Of a stretch of 57,947 nt of DNA, positions 32,369 to 42,600 are shown piece by piece. A program made the position numbers and the translations under genes. Source of the DNA: Pseudomonadota bacterium (GTDB taxonomy: Bacteria; Pseudomonadota; Gammaproteobacteria; Steroidobacterales; Steroidobacteraceae); the NCBI GenBank assembly GCA_025356075.1, contig JANXUT010000006.1, positions 1 through 57,947 of the forward strand. The letters are read 5' to 3'. The notes under the pieces were generated by a model. It was given only the letters and a program-made list of their open reading frames with translations. It did no database searches and had not been told where the DNA came from. How positions within the stretch are numbered: the first letter of the stretch is position 1; each line of letters starts with the position of its first letter.

Positions 32369-33598
32369 GTGTCAGACTTCCGCTACCGCGGCCGTTCCGG
32401 GCGCGGCGACCTGATCACGGGACGCCTCGAGGCTGAGACCATTGACGCCGTCGCGAGCCGGTTGCTGAATCTCGGCATCACGCCGCTCGAGATCGCCCCT
32501 GCCGCCGTCGAAGGCGCCTCGTTCAGCGAACTGATGCAGCGCTTTGGCGCGGGACGGCCCTCGACCGCGGACCTGGTGCTGTTCGCGCGGCAGATGTATT
32601 CGATTACGAAGGCGGGGCTACCGCTGCTGCGTGGCCTGCGCGGGCTCGCGCAGTCGACGCACAATGCGCTCCTCCGGGATGCACTCCACGACGTGCTGCA
32701 GAGCCTCGAGTCGGGGCGCGACTTCGCGACCTCGCTCGCCCGCCACCCGCACATCTTCTCGGCACTCTTTATAAGCATGGTGCGGGTCGGTGAATCGACC
32801 GGCACGCTCGACAATTCCTTCCTGCGGCTCTGCGAATACCTCGGGCAGGACCAGGAAGTGCAGGACCGCGTGAAAAGCGCGATCCGCTACCCGATGATCG
32901 TCGTCGGCGTGATCGGCATCGCGATCGCCGTCATCACGGTGTTCGTGATCCCGAACTTCGCACCGCTCTTCAAGACGCTTGGCAACGACATTCCCATGCC
33001 GACCCGGATCATCATGGGGACGTCCGACTTTGTCCGCGCCCACGGTATCGCGCTCGTGCTGGGGACGATCGGCGCGATCTTCGGCCTGCGCCGGTACATC
33101 GCGACCGAGCCAGGCCGGTATCGCTGGGATCGCTTCAAGCTGAACGTCCCCGTGCTCGGCGAGCTGCTCAACCTGTCGGTGCTCTCGCGCGTGACCCGCT
33201 CGCTCGCGATCTCGCTGGAGGCAGGCTTGCCGATGATCCAGGCGCTCACCCTGCTGTCGCGCTCGGCCGGCAATGAGTTCCTCGCGGAGCGACTCATCCG
33301 GTTGCGCGATGCGGTGGAGCGGGGCGATGCCCTGAGCCGTGCTGCATCCGCGGCCGGGATATTCCCGCCGCTCGTGCTGCAGATGATGATCGTCGGTGAA
33401 GAGACCGGCGAGCTCACGCGCCTGCTCGAGGAGGTCTCGGGCTTCTACCAGCGCGAGGTCGACTACCGCTTGAGGAACCTGACGGCGATGCTGGAGCCGA
33501 TCCTCATCGTCGGCGTCGGCGGCATGGTATTGATCCTGGCGCTCGGCGTGTTCCTGCCCATGTGGAACATGATCGGCAAGGTCGGGCACGTCGGATGA
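32369..33598 (+). CDS. mshG: MSHA platform protein MshG (GspF/PilC family)
   Basis: Polytopic inner-membrane platform protein of 409 residues starting at GTG. Two GspF repeats are visible (FARQMYSITKAGLPLLRGLRGL; TRSLAISLEAGLPMIQALTLL), each with hydrophobic helices: MIVVGVIGIAIAVITVFVIP, IALVLGTIGAIFGL and ILIVGVGGMVLILALGVFLP. It works with MshE. Confidence 0.94.
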   Translation: MSDFRYRGRSGRGDLITGRLEAETIDAVASRLLNLGITPLEIAPAAVEGASFSELMQRFGAGRPSTADLVLFARQMYSITKAGLPLLRGLRGLAQSTHNALLRDALHDVLQSLESGRDFATSLARHPHIFSALFISMVRVGESTGTLDNSFLRLCEYLGQDQEVQDRVKSAIRYPMIVVGVIGIAIAVITVFVIPNFAPLFKTLGNDIPMPTRIIMGTSDFVRAHGIALVLGTIGAIFGLRRYIATEPGRYRWDRFKLNVPVLGELLNLSVLSRVTRSLAISLEAGLPMIQALTLLSRSAGNEFLAERLIRLRDAVERGDALSRAASAAGIFPPLVLQMMIVGEETGELTRLLEEVSGFYQREVDYRLRNLTAMLEPILIVGVGGMVLILALGVFLPMWNMIGKVGHVG

Positions 33599-33765
33599 GC
33601 CCGTTATCGACCGTGAACGTCGTCACAGATGAGTGCGAATCATTCGCTCCGGGGGCCGTAACCGCTCAAGAGCGGCGGGTCGCGGCCGACTTTACAAATG
33701 CGAGGCCTGTAGCCTCAGCCCTGATGAATCAACCACTACGGCGCCGTTGCGCCGCGGAGCAGCAA
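33599..33765. promoter_or_regulatory. Gap before the major pilin gene; possible separate pilin promoter
   Basis: At 167 bases this is the only sizeable gap in the MSHA locus and it stands before the major pilin gene, where Vibrio also has a dedicated promoter. A GC hairpin (GGCGCCGTTGCGCCG) sits near its end. I cannot pick a convincing -10/-35 pair, so a promoter is inferred from position only. Confidence 0.35.
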
Positions 33766-34227
33766 ATGACGATGCCAAAATCTCGTGGATTCACCCTGAT
33801 CGAGCTGGTCGTGGTGATCACGATCCTCGGCATCCTGGCCGCGTTCGCGGTGCCCAAGTTCATTGCCCTTGACTCGCAGGCCCGCGCCGCGACCATCAAT
33901 GGCCTCGCCGGCAGCGTGAAGAGCGCCGCGGCGCTCGCCCGCGGCCTGTCGATGGCGACCGGCAGCACGGCCAGCGTGACGATGGAAGGCACGGCGGTGA
34001 CGCTGCTCAACAGCTACCCCGATGCGACGGCGGCGGGCATACCGCAGGCGGTGAATGCCAACACTCTCGCTGGTGGAGATTTCACTTTCAGCGCGGGCTC
34101 CGGCACGACGACGGCCGCGACCTGGACCAAGAACGGTGCGCCGACGCCCGCGACTTGCGTAGTGAGCTACACGGCCGCCGCCGCCAACGCGACGCCGGTC
34201 ATCTCGGCCAACACGGCGGGCTGCTAA
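33766..34227 (+). CDS. mshA: MshA-like major pilin
   Basis: Type IV prepilin of 153 residues. Start at ATG 33766 with GGAG six bases before; a second ATG two codons later is possible. The short basic leader ends in SRG and is cut before FTLIELVVVITILGILAAFAVPKF, with Glu5 in place. The head has two Cys (ATCVVSY and a C-terminal TAGC) able to form the D-region disulfide. It precedes the minor pilin genes. Confidence 0.9.
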   Translation: MTMPKSRGFTLIELVVVITILGILAAFAVPKFIALDSQARAATINGLAGSVKSAAALARGLSMATGSTASVTMEGTAVTLLNSYPDATAAGIPQAVNANTLAGGDFTFSAGSGTTTAATWTKNGAPTPATCVVSYTAAAANATPVISANTAGC

Positions 34228-34279
34228 ACCGCTTCGGTTCGCTCGAGGCGGGATCGGTCCCGCACGGAGTGGATGACAC

Positions 34280-34774
34280 ATGCCGCGCACGGCCCCTTAC
34301 CGCGCGCAGCCCGCGAGCTCGGCAGGCTACACGCTTGTCGAGCTCGTGGTCGTTATGGCGATCGCGGGCGTGCTCGCCGCGTTCATCGCCCCGCGCTTCT
34401 GGACGCAGCAGACCTTCTCCGACCGCGGCTACGCGGATGAGGTCGCCGCGGCGCTCAGGTTCGCGCAGAAGGCCGCGGTCATAACCGGCTGCCCGGCGCG
34501 GCTCACGCTAACCGCGACGTCCTACAGCGGGGCGCAGCAGGCTGCCGCCGGCAATACCTGTAACCCCGCCGACGCAACCTGGGCGACGCCGCTCATCGGC
34601 GCGGACGGCGCGGCCATCCAGAACACCGCACCTTCGGGCAGCAGCTCGAGCCCGACAGGCGTGTTCCAGTTCGATAGCCAGGGAAAACTGAGCTCGAGCC
34701 CCGCCACTACCGTCACCGTCGGTTCGCGCACGATCACCATCGTCGCCGCGACCGGCCTCGTGCAGGTGCAGTAG
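34280..34774 (+). CDS. mshC: Minor prepilin MshC-like (GspH type)
   Basis: 164 residues with leader ending SSAG and mature N-terminus YTLVELVVVMAIAGVLAAFIAPRF. The GspH-like pattern ADEVAAALRFAQKAAVITGCPARLTL and a final beta domain support a minor pilin. Two Cys could pair. Two bases before mshD. Confidence 0.85.
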   Translation: MPRTAPYRAQPASSAGYTLVELVVVMAIAGVLAAFIAPRFWTQQTFSDRGYADEVAAALRFAQKAAVITGCPARLTLTATSYSGAQQAAAGNTCNPADATWATPLIGADGAAIQNTAPSGSSSSPTGVFQFDSQGKLSSSPATTVTVGSRTITIVAATGLVQVQ

Positions 34775-34776
34775 CC

Positions 34777-35229
34777 ATGCGCGGCACCCAGCGCGGCGTC
34801 TCCCTGATCGAGCTCATCGTGGCGATCACCGTCGTCGCGATCGCCGCGACCACGATTCTCGGTGCGATCACGGCGGTCGCAAGCCGCAGTGCCGTCGCGA
34901 TGCAGCAACAGCAGGCGATCGCGATCGCACAGGCCTACCTCGATGAGATCCTGCAGCGCTGGGTCGTCGATCCGAACGGCGCGCCGCCGAATACCGGCCG
35001 GGGTAGCTGGGACCTCGTCGACCAGTACAACGGCCTGGTCGATGCCGGGGCACGCGACCAGTTCGGGAACGCAATCACTGGCCTCGCCGGGTACACGGTG
35101 AGCGTGACGGTCGCACAGTCCTCCGGCCTCGCCGGTGCCCCGTCGGCGGCGACCCGGCGCGTTGATGTCAGCGTGTCCTATTCATCGACCGGCAGCGTGA
35201 CGCTGTCGGGATACCGGACGAACTACTGA
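34777..35229 (+). CDS. mshD: Minor prepilin MshD-like
   Basis: 150 residues; leader MRGTQRG, then VSLIELIVAITVVAIAATTI. The segment QQAIAIAQAYLDEILQRWV is typical of MshD. One-base gap to mshO. Confidence 0.86.
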   Translation: MRGTQRGVSLIELIVAITVVAIAATTILGAITAVASRSAVAMQQQQAIAIAQAYLDEILQRWVVDPNGAPPNTGRGSWDLVDQYNGLVDAGARDQFGNAITGLAGYTVSVTVAQSSGLAGAPSAATRRVDVSVSYSSTGSVTLSGYRTNY

Positions 35230-35230
35230 C

Positions 35231-36118
35231 ATGAGCGCCGGACCGTCCCGATCCGGATCAGCGCAGCGCCGGCGCCCGCGCGGGTTCACGCTCGTCGAGC
35301 TCGTCATCACCATCGCGGTCGGCTCGGTGGTCGTCGCGTTCATGGCGATGTTCATCGTGATGCCGATGAACGCCTACAGTGCGCAGACGCGGCGCGCGAC
35401 GCTGGTCGACTCCGCCGACAGTGCGCTCAGGTTCATCGGCCGCGACCTGCACAGCGCCCTTCCCAACAGCGTGCGCGTGACGGGCGGGGCGACGACCCAG
35501 GCGCTCGAGCTGCTCGCGACGCTCGACGGCGCCCGTTACCAGGACGGTGGACCGCTCTCGAACCCGGCGCTTGAACTCGATTTCACGGCCGCCGACGGCG
35601 CGTTCTCGACCACCGTGCCGTTCACGCAGCTGACGCTACCGTGGTCCTCGACGAGCGCGTACCTTGCCATCTACAACGTCGGCGTGCCGGGCGCGGATGC
35701 CTACGAGATGGCCAATATCATCACGCCGGCGGGCACCAGCATCGCCGTGAGCGCGGGCGCCACGGCCAACCAGAACCTCGTGACGCTGAGCCCGGCGTTC
35801 AAGTTCGCGTACGGCTCACCGGGCAAGCGCGTCTACCTCGTGAGTGGCCCGGTCACCTACTTCTGCGATTCGGCCGCGGGGACGCTGACGAGGTATTCCG
35901 GCTACACGATCGCGAGCACTCAGCCGGCGACGAGTGCGGCGCTCCTCGGCGCCGGCGCAAGCGGGGCGCTGGTGGCATCCGGCGTCAGCAGTTGCCAGTT
36001 CACGTACTCATCCGGCACCGCCCAGCGCAACGCGCTCGCAACCCTGACGCTCGCGCTCACCAACAGCGGCGAGTCGATCCAGCTCCTCAACGAGGTGCAG
36101 GTCGTCAACGTGCCATGA
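35231..36118 (+). CDS. mshO: Minor prepilin MshO-like
   Basis: 295 residues; leader ends RPRG before FTLVELVITIAVGSVVVAFMAMFIV. Long beta-rich head with a Cys pair (VTYFCDSAAG; VSSCQFTYSSG). Its stop overlaps the mshP start by four bases. Confidence 0.87.
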   Translation: MSAGPSRSGSAQRRRPRGFTLVELVITIAVGSVVVAFMAMFIVMPMNAYSAQTRRATLVDSADSALRFIGRDLHSALPNSVRVTGGATTQALELLATLDGARYQDGGPLSNPALELDFTAADGAFSTTVPFTQLTLPWSSTSAYLAIYNVGVPGADAYEMANIITPAGTSIAVSAGATANQNLVTLSPAFKFAYGSPGKRVYLVSGPVTYFCDSAAGTLTRYSGYTIASTQPATSAALLGAGASGALVASGVSSCQFTYSSGTAQRNALATLTLALTNSGESIQLLNEVQVVNVP

Positions 36119-36534
36119 ACAGGCAACTCCACCAGCGCAGCGTCCGCCGGGGCTTCGCGCTGATCCCCGCGCTCTTCCTGATCGTCGTACTCGGGATGCT
36201 GGCGGTCGTCGCGATCCGGGTGGGAACCGGGCAGCAGCATGCGGTCACGATGAGCCTGCAGGAGGCACGCGCACTCGCGGCGGCGCGCGCCGGCATCGAG
36301 TGGGGCGTCTATCGGGCGCTCAATGGCAATTGCGCGGCCAGTACCACGTTGAGCCTCAGCGAGGCCGCGCTCAACGGCTTCTCCGTCGTCGTCACCTGTA
36401 CAGCGACCGCCTACAATACCGGCGCGACGCCGAATACCTCCTGGGTGCTGAGCTCGAGCGCAACGAGCGGCGGCTACGGGAAGCCCGCCTACGTGCACCG
36501 CGTCGTCAGCGGCACCTTCACGGACGCGACCTGA
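36115..36534 (+). CDS. mshP: Minor pilus protein MshP-like (PilX type)
   Basis: 139 residues with RRGFALIPALFLIVVLGMLAVVAIR, a pilin-like helix without the canonical Glu5, then QEARALAAARAGIEWGVYRAL as in PilX/GspK-like proteins. ATG overlaps the mshO stop, and its own stop overlaps the mshQ ATG. Confidence 0.85.
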   Translation: MNRQLHQRSVRRGFALIPALFLIVVLGMLAVVAIRVGTGQQHAVTMSLQEARALAAARAGIEWGVYRALNGNCAASTTLSLSEAALNGFSVVVTCTATAYNTGATPNTSWVLSSSATSGGYGKPAYVHRVVSGTFTDAT

Positions 36535-39500
36535 TGCACGTGCCACGTCCCGACCCGGACTTGAGCGGCAACGTGGTCCTCGCGGCCGCGCCGCCGGCGG
36601 TCGCCCGCGGAGGAGCGACGGGGATCCGGCGGTTCATTGGGCGCGTGCTGTGGGGGCTCATCGCTGCGCTCCTGCTCGCCGCGCAGCCCGCGATGGCCCA
36701 GATTGCGCTCGTGCAATCGACCGGCATGTTCGGAACGACGGCCGGCATCACCGCGACGTCAACTGCCTTCACGAGCAAGCCCGCGATCGGCGACACGATC
36801 GTCGTGCTCGTGTGGACCTGGACCCAGAACACCGCACCCACGATCGTGCTGTCGGACAGCTCCGGCAATACCTACACGCAAGTCACCCAGGCGACGATCC
36901 TGCAGGGCGCGTGGTACGAGAGCTCCTCGGTCTACTCAGCGCCGGTGACGTCCACCGCCAACGGGCTGAAGGTGACCGTTGCGACGCCGCCCAACGACAG
37001 CGCCTCGCAGAGTCAGGCCGTTGCGCTCGAGTATTCGGGCGTCGGCGCCGTCGACCGGGTCAATTCAACGACCGGCTCGAGCGCGACCGCGAGCGTGTCG
37101 ACGACGGCCGCGACCAGCTTCCTGAATGAGCTCGTCGTCGGCGTGTTCGGTGTCGACAACCCCGCGGTGCAGTTCACGACGATCACGCCGACGAGCGGCT
37201 ACACCGTGCGTGCCGTCCAGTACCAGAATGCCGGCGCCACGGCCGGCGCTGGGGCCGACCAGATAGTGAGCGCGAAGGCCGTGCAGAGCATCACCTGGAC
37301 GACGGCCGCGACCCTGAGCGGCTGGGCGGCCTCGATTGCGACTTTCAGCCCCTCGTCGGGCGTCACGCCCGATCACTTCGCGATCAGTAACGCGGGCACC
37401 GCGGTCAATTGCCAGGCCACGCCCGTCACGATCACCGCCCACAACTCGAGCCACGCCGCGGTCGCCGCGACCGCGACGATCGCAGTCAGCACGAGCACTG
37501 GCCACGGCGACTGGTCTCTCACGACCGGTGGCGGCACATTCGTGGCTGGGGCCGCGAACAGCGGGACGGCCAGCTATACGTACGTCAGCGCCGACAACGG
37601 CGCAGTCGTGCTCTCGCTCAAGGACACCGTCGCCGAGACGCTGACGATCAACGTCGCGAACGGCAGCATCACGCAAAGCTCGGGGAGCGCCATCGCCTCG
37701 GAGCAGCTGCCACTGACCTTCTCGCCGTCGGGGTTCCGCTTCACCACCGGCAGCAACGTTGCAACGACGATCGGCACCCAGGTTGCCGGCAAGACCTCGA
37801 CGCAGAGCCTCGCGCTGCAGGCGATCCGCACCGACACCAACACCGGCGCCTGCACGGCGGCCTTCGCGAGCGGCACGACCGTGAACATCAGCCTCGCCTA
37901 CCAGTGCAACAACCCGACGACGTGTGTCGCCGGGCAGACGCTCGCAATCACCAACAACTCGACGACGACCAACATCGCCTCGAACCCGAACAGCGGCGTC
38001 GCCACCTACACAAGCGTGCCGCTCAGGTTCAGCACCGCCAACGCCGAGGCGCCGTTCACCCTCAACTACATCGACGTCGGCCAGATCACGCTCATCGCGC
38101 GCTACAACATCCCGCTTGGCGGCGGCGGCGCGTCCTCGACCAACATGACCGGCAGCGGCCAGTTCGTCGTGCAGCCCTATTCGTTCACGCTGTCGGGGAT
38201 CAAGTGCACGACCTATAGCGCCAGCACCTGCAGCCCGGCACTCGCCTCGCCCGGCAACAACCCCGGCGCCACGACTGCGGCCGGGGCGGCGTTCATCCAG
38301 GCGGGCCAGTCGTTCACGGCGACCGTCACGGCCACAAATTTCAATGGCGCGACGACGCCCAACTACGGCCGCGAGGTGTCGCCGCAGGGCGTGACGCTCG
38401 CGGCCAACCTGCAATTGCCAGCGGCAGGCAACGCCGCCGCGCTCAACAACGCCTCGGCCTTCGGTGCGTTCTCGAGCGGCGTCGCGACCGGCACGACGTT
38501 CAACTGGCCGGAGGTCGGCATCATCACGGTGACGCCGAGCGTCGCGAGCTACCTGGGCTCGGGAACCGTGACCGGCACGGCGTCCGGCAAGATCGGTCGC
38601 TTCATCCCGAACTCGTTCGGCACGGCGCTCAATACGCCCGTCATTGGCACCGCCTGTAGCGCCGGTGGCTACAGCTACCTTGGCCAGCCGCTCAACTACA
38701 CCGTCGCGCCGGTGGTCACCGTCACCGCGCTCGCGGCCACGGGCGCCACGGCGAGGAACTACACCGGCGCCTTCCTCAAGCTGACCAACGCCTCGCTCAC
38801 CGGGCGCACCTACACACCGACGCCGGCGAGCCCGGCGCTTGATCTCTCGGGGCTCCCCGCCGCGACCACGGACCCCGCGATCGCCGACCTCGGCAACGGG
38901 CAGGCGTCGCTCACCTTCGGCAGCGGCACGGGCCTCAAGTTCGGCCGGGGCGGCGCCATCGTCCCGTTCAGCGCGAACCTCGCGCTCGGGATCAACGTCA
39001 TCGATACCGATGCGGTCACGGCCGCGAACCCGGTCACCTTCGGCAGCGGTACCGGCATGAGCTTCAGCACGGGCGCAGTGCAGCGCTATGGAAGGCTGGC
39101 GCTGCGCGACGGCGCCGGCTCCGAACTCCTCGACCTTCCAATGTCGTTGACCACCCAGTACTACCTGAGCGCGACGCAGGGCTTTACCACGAATGCGGAC
39201 GACTCCTGCACGACGGCGCCGGTGCTCTCGTTCAGCAACTACCAGCTGAACCTGACGGCCGGGGAGACCTGTGTCCGCGACAGCGGTAGCCCAGGGGCCT
39301 CCGGCGTCGGCTGCGCGGCGGCGGCCGCCGCGTCGAGCCGGTACCTCTCAACGGCCGTGGCCGGCGCCTTCAACCTGCACCTGGCGGCGCCCGGGGCGGG
39401 GAACGCAGGGGCCCTGTCGGTGACCGCGACCGCGCCCGCGTGGCTCCAGTACAGCTGGGCGAGCGGCACGAGCCCCGTGGGGCTCGGGACCTTCGGTGTC

Positions 39501-39545
39501 TTCCCGGGCCCCGCGAGCCGGGTGCACCAGCGCGAGGTCTATTAG
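36534..39545 (+). CDS. mshQ: MshQ-like large secreted protein with DUF6701-type C-terminus
   Basis: 1003 residues from the ATG at 36534, overlapping mshP. A hydrophobic signal (RVLWGLIAALLLAAQPAMAQ) lies near residues 37-56. The rest is a beta-rich, Thr/Ser/Gly/Ala-rich extracellular chain with paired Cys (AVNCQATPV; TCVAG; CTTYSASTCSPALA) and no obvious catalytic motif. The end (LGTFGVFPGPASRVHQREVY) is the conserved DUF6701 ending of MshQ-type proteins. Probable tip or outer-surface adhesin of the pilus, by position. It is the last gene of the locus. Confidence 0.83.
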   Translation: MHVPRPDPDLSGNVVLAAAPPAVARGGATGIRRFIGRVLWGLIAALLLAAQPAMAQIALVQSTGMFGTTAGITATSTAFTSKPAIGDTIVVLVWTWTQNTAPTIVLSDSSGNTYTQVTQATILQGAWYESSSVYSAPVTSTANGLKVTVATPPNDSASQSQAVALEYSGVGAVDRVNSTTGSSATASVSTTAATSFLNELVVGVFGVDNPAVQFTTITPTSGYTVRAVQYQNAGATAGAGADQIVSAKAVQSITWTTAATLSGWAASIATFSPSSGVTPDHFAISNAGTAVNCQATPVTITAHNSSHAAVAATATIAVSTSTGHGDWSLTTGGGTFVAGAANSGTASYTYVSADNGAVVLSLKDTVAETLTINVANGSITQSSGSAIASEQLPLTFSPSGFRFTTGSNVATTIGTQVAGKTSTQSLALQAIRTDTNTGACTAAFASGTTVNISLAYQCNNPTTCVAGQTLAITNNSTTTNIASNPNSGVATYTSVPLRFSTANAEAPFTLNYIDVGQITLIARYNIPLGGGGASSTNMTGSGQFVVQPYSFTLSGIKCTTYSASTCSPALASPGNNPGATTAAGAAFIQAGQSFTATVTATNFNGATTPNYGREVSPQGVTLAANLQLPAAGNAAALNNASAFGAFSSGVATGTTFNWPEVGIITVTPSVASYLGSGTVTGTASGKIGRFIPNSFGTALNTPVIGTACSAGGYSYLGQPLNYTVAPVVTVTALAATGATARNYTGAFLKLTNASLTGRTYTPTPASPALDLSGLPAATTDPAIADLGNGQASLTFGSGTGLKFGRGGAIVPFSANLALGINVIDTDAVTAANPVTFGSGTGMSFSTGAVQRYGRLALRDGAGSELLDLPMSLTTQYYLSATQGFTTNADDSCTTAPVLSFSNYQLNLTAGETCVRDSGSPGASGVGCAAAAAASSRYLSTAVAGAFNLHLAAPGAGNAGALSVTATAPAWLQYSWASGTSPVGLGTFGVFPGPASRVHQREVY

Positions 39546-39579
39546 CGCTCCGCAACGAACGAGGGAGCCACCGAGGGGG

Positions 39580-39599
39580 TATTAGGGGAATCCCCGGTA
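39580..39599 (+). promoter_or_regulatory. Palindrome upstream of the seven-PAS kinase
   Basis: GGGGAATCCCC (39585-39595) is a perfect inverted repeat inside TATTAGGGGAATCCCCGGTA, 41 bases before the kinase start. A similar motif stands before the 911-residue kinase at 43818-43832. Confidence 0.45.
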
Positions 39600-39635
39600 G
39601 GCGGGCTCGGGGCCGAAGATAACAATCGAGGCACC

Positions 39636-42600
39636 ATGAGCGCCCGCCCCGAGTTCCATGCGTCGACTGGCGTCCCGCTGCCGCCGGCGCCCGGTTTCGA
39701 TGCGGTGCTCGATTCGGTTGCGGAGGGCGTCCTGCTGCTGAGGCGCGCCTGCGACGGGTGCGTAACCGACTGGGCGAGCCGGCGTTTCGAGGCGGCGAGC
39801 GGGCTCGAGCGCGAGTCGCTGATCGGGCGGCCGGCCGGATTCCTCGCGCTCGAGTCGCCCGACGGCGCGCCGATTCCGTCAGCGGCGTTCTTCCTCGGGC
39901 CCGCCTCGGCGGTGCGCGCCACATTCGCGACTCCGGCAGGCGCGCGCGACGGCGAAGTGAGCTGGCGCGCCCTTGACGACCAGCCCGATACGGTCGTGCT
40001 CACCGTCACGCGACTCGCGCCGGTTCCCGCCCCGACGCTCGCCGCCCGCAGTCACGATGAAACCGCGCGCACGCGCGCGGCGCTCGCTGCCGACCAGGCC
40101 CGCGACCACCTGAGGCTCGCCGCCGAAGGCGTGCGCACGGGGTTCTTCGAGTACGACGTCGCCGCCGATACCGTCGAGGTCAGCAACGAGTGCTATGTGA
40201 TGCGCGGCTTCGCGCCACCCGTTGGGCGCGAGCCGATCGGCGGGGCATACCTGCGCCAGCCGCACCCGGAAGACGAGGCGGCGCTTCGCGAGGGGTTCGA
40301 GCAGCTGATCGCCGGGCCTCTCAACGAATGGGACGCGGAGTTTCGCGTGCCGGCCCATCCGGGCGACTGGATCTGGGTGCACCAGCGGGCGCGCGTGCTC
40401 GAGCGCGACCTCGCGGGACGGGCGAGTCGCATCGTCGGCATCCTGCTCGACGTCGACCGTCGCAAGCGTGCCGAGCGCGGACTCGCCGAGAGCGAGGCCC
40501 GCTACCGCACCGTGGTGGCGATTTCGCCAGGGTTCGTGCACGAGAGCGCGCCGGGCGTGGACGGTCGACTCATGCTGCGCTGGGCGAGCGAGGGCTTCAC
40601 GCGGATCCTCGGCTGGACGATGGAGGAGGTCAATGCGCGCGGCGGCGTCGCCTCACTCGTGCACGCGGAGCAGCGCGCGGAGTCGGAGGCGCGTGGCGCG
40701 AGCGCGCTTGGCGGCGCACCGCGCCGTGGCGAGACGCGACTCCTCGCGAAGTCGGGCGAGTGGGTCTGGTTTGCGGCGACGGCATTCCCGTTGCCGGAAC
40801 CGGAGACCGGCCGCGTCATTTCGATCATGGGGACGCTGCACGACATTACGAGCCTCAAGCTCGCGGAAGAGCGCCTGCGCGCAAGCGAGGAGCGGTTTCG
40901 CGTCGCCGCGGATGCGGTCAGCGGCATCATCTACGAGCGCGACGTCGCAAGCGGAATTTTCAGCGCATCGGGCGCGATCGGCGAGGTACTCGGCTTCGGA
41001 CCGGAGGCGGTCCGTGCGCACCTCGACTGGTGGGTCGAGCGGATCCACCCCGATGACGTCGAGCGCTTCATCGGCGAGCGCTTGCGCAACGACGACGAGC
41101 GCCGGATTGTCTCGAGCCGCTACCGGCTGCGCCATGCCGATGGCCACTACGTCGACGTGCTCGATCGCGCCGTGCGGGTACGCGACGAGCAGGGCGAGAT
41201 CATCCGCGTGATCGGCTGCGCGCTCGACGTGTCGCGCGAAGGTCGCGCCGAGCGGCTGCTGAGCGAGGCCGAGGCGCTCGCGCACGTCGGCTCATGGGAA
41301 CTCGACCTGCGCCGGCAGGAGCTTACCTGGAGCGACGAGGCGCACAGGATCCACGGCACGAGCCGCGCGACGTTCAAGCCGACGGTCGATCTCGTGCTCA
41401 GCTTCTATGCCGCCGAGAGCGCGCCAACGATCCGCGCAGCGGTGCGCCGCGCGGTGCAGACCGGCGAGGGCTTCGACCTCGAGCTCGAAATAGTCACCGC
41501 GCGCGGCGAGCGCCGCTGGATCCGCACCAACGGCCGCGCCGAGCACGTCGACGGCCGGGCGGTGCGCCTCTACGGCGCATTCCAGGACATCGAGGCGCTC
41601 AAGCGCAGCGAGCTTCGCATCCAGGAACAGAGTGACTGGCTGCGCCTCGCGATGGACGCGGCACAGGTGCTCGCGTGGCGCTGGCACCCGAGCGACGATC
41701 GCCTCGTCGTCGAATACCGCAGTCCCTCGTTCGACGTCGACATTCCGATCGCGGCGACGCTTGCGGAGGATCTCGAGGATACTGATCCCGCCGACCGCGC
41801 CAGTGTCCGCGCAGCGCTCGAGCGCACGGCCCGGTCGGGCGAGCCGGCCGAGCGTGAGTTTCGCGTCAAGGATGCGAGCGGACGCATGCGCTGGCTCGCG
41901 ACCCGGATCATCCAGGGCACGGCGGACGGCGAGGCGGTCGTCATCGGCGCGACCTACGAGGTCACGGCGCGCCGCGCGTCCGAGGACGCGCTGCGCTCGT
42001 CGGAGGCTGTGCTCCGCTCGGTGTCGGAAAACTCGCCCGACTACATCGTCGTGGCGGATGCGGACCTGAATGTGCTGTTCGTGAATCGCGGCCGCCCCGG
42101 CAAGTCACCGATCGCCGTCGTCGGCCGACCGTTCGCCTCGGCGACGACGCTTGAGCCCGTCGAGATGGAGCGGCGGTTGCGCAACGTCCTCGCGACCGGC
42201 CGGCCGGTGCGGTTCGAATCGCGCGGACTAAGCGCCGATGGCAGCGCGGTGCTGTTCGAAAATCGCGTCGGCCCGGTGGAGCAGGGTGGGAAGATCACCG
42301 GCGTGATCGTCTATTCGACCGACATCACCGACCGACGCGCGCTCGAGCGCGAGATCCTCGAGATCTCCAATCGCGAGCAGCGCCGGATCGGCAGCGACCT
42401 GCACGACGGCCTCGGCCAGGAGCTCACCGGCATCGCACTCATGCTGCGCGGCCTCACGAGCGCGGTCGAGCGGGGCACATCGCTCGCGGTCGCCGACCTC
42501 GAGGAGGTCGTGGCTCTCGTCAATGGCGCGATCGACACGACACGAACGCTCGCGCGCGGCCTCTCGCCGGTCGCGCTCGAGGGCGGCGGCCTCGTCTACG

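Noticed and set aside
37065-38414. 449-codon minus-strand frame
   Set aside because: Antisense to mshQ; Arg/Gly-rich and without family likeness.
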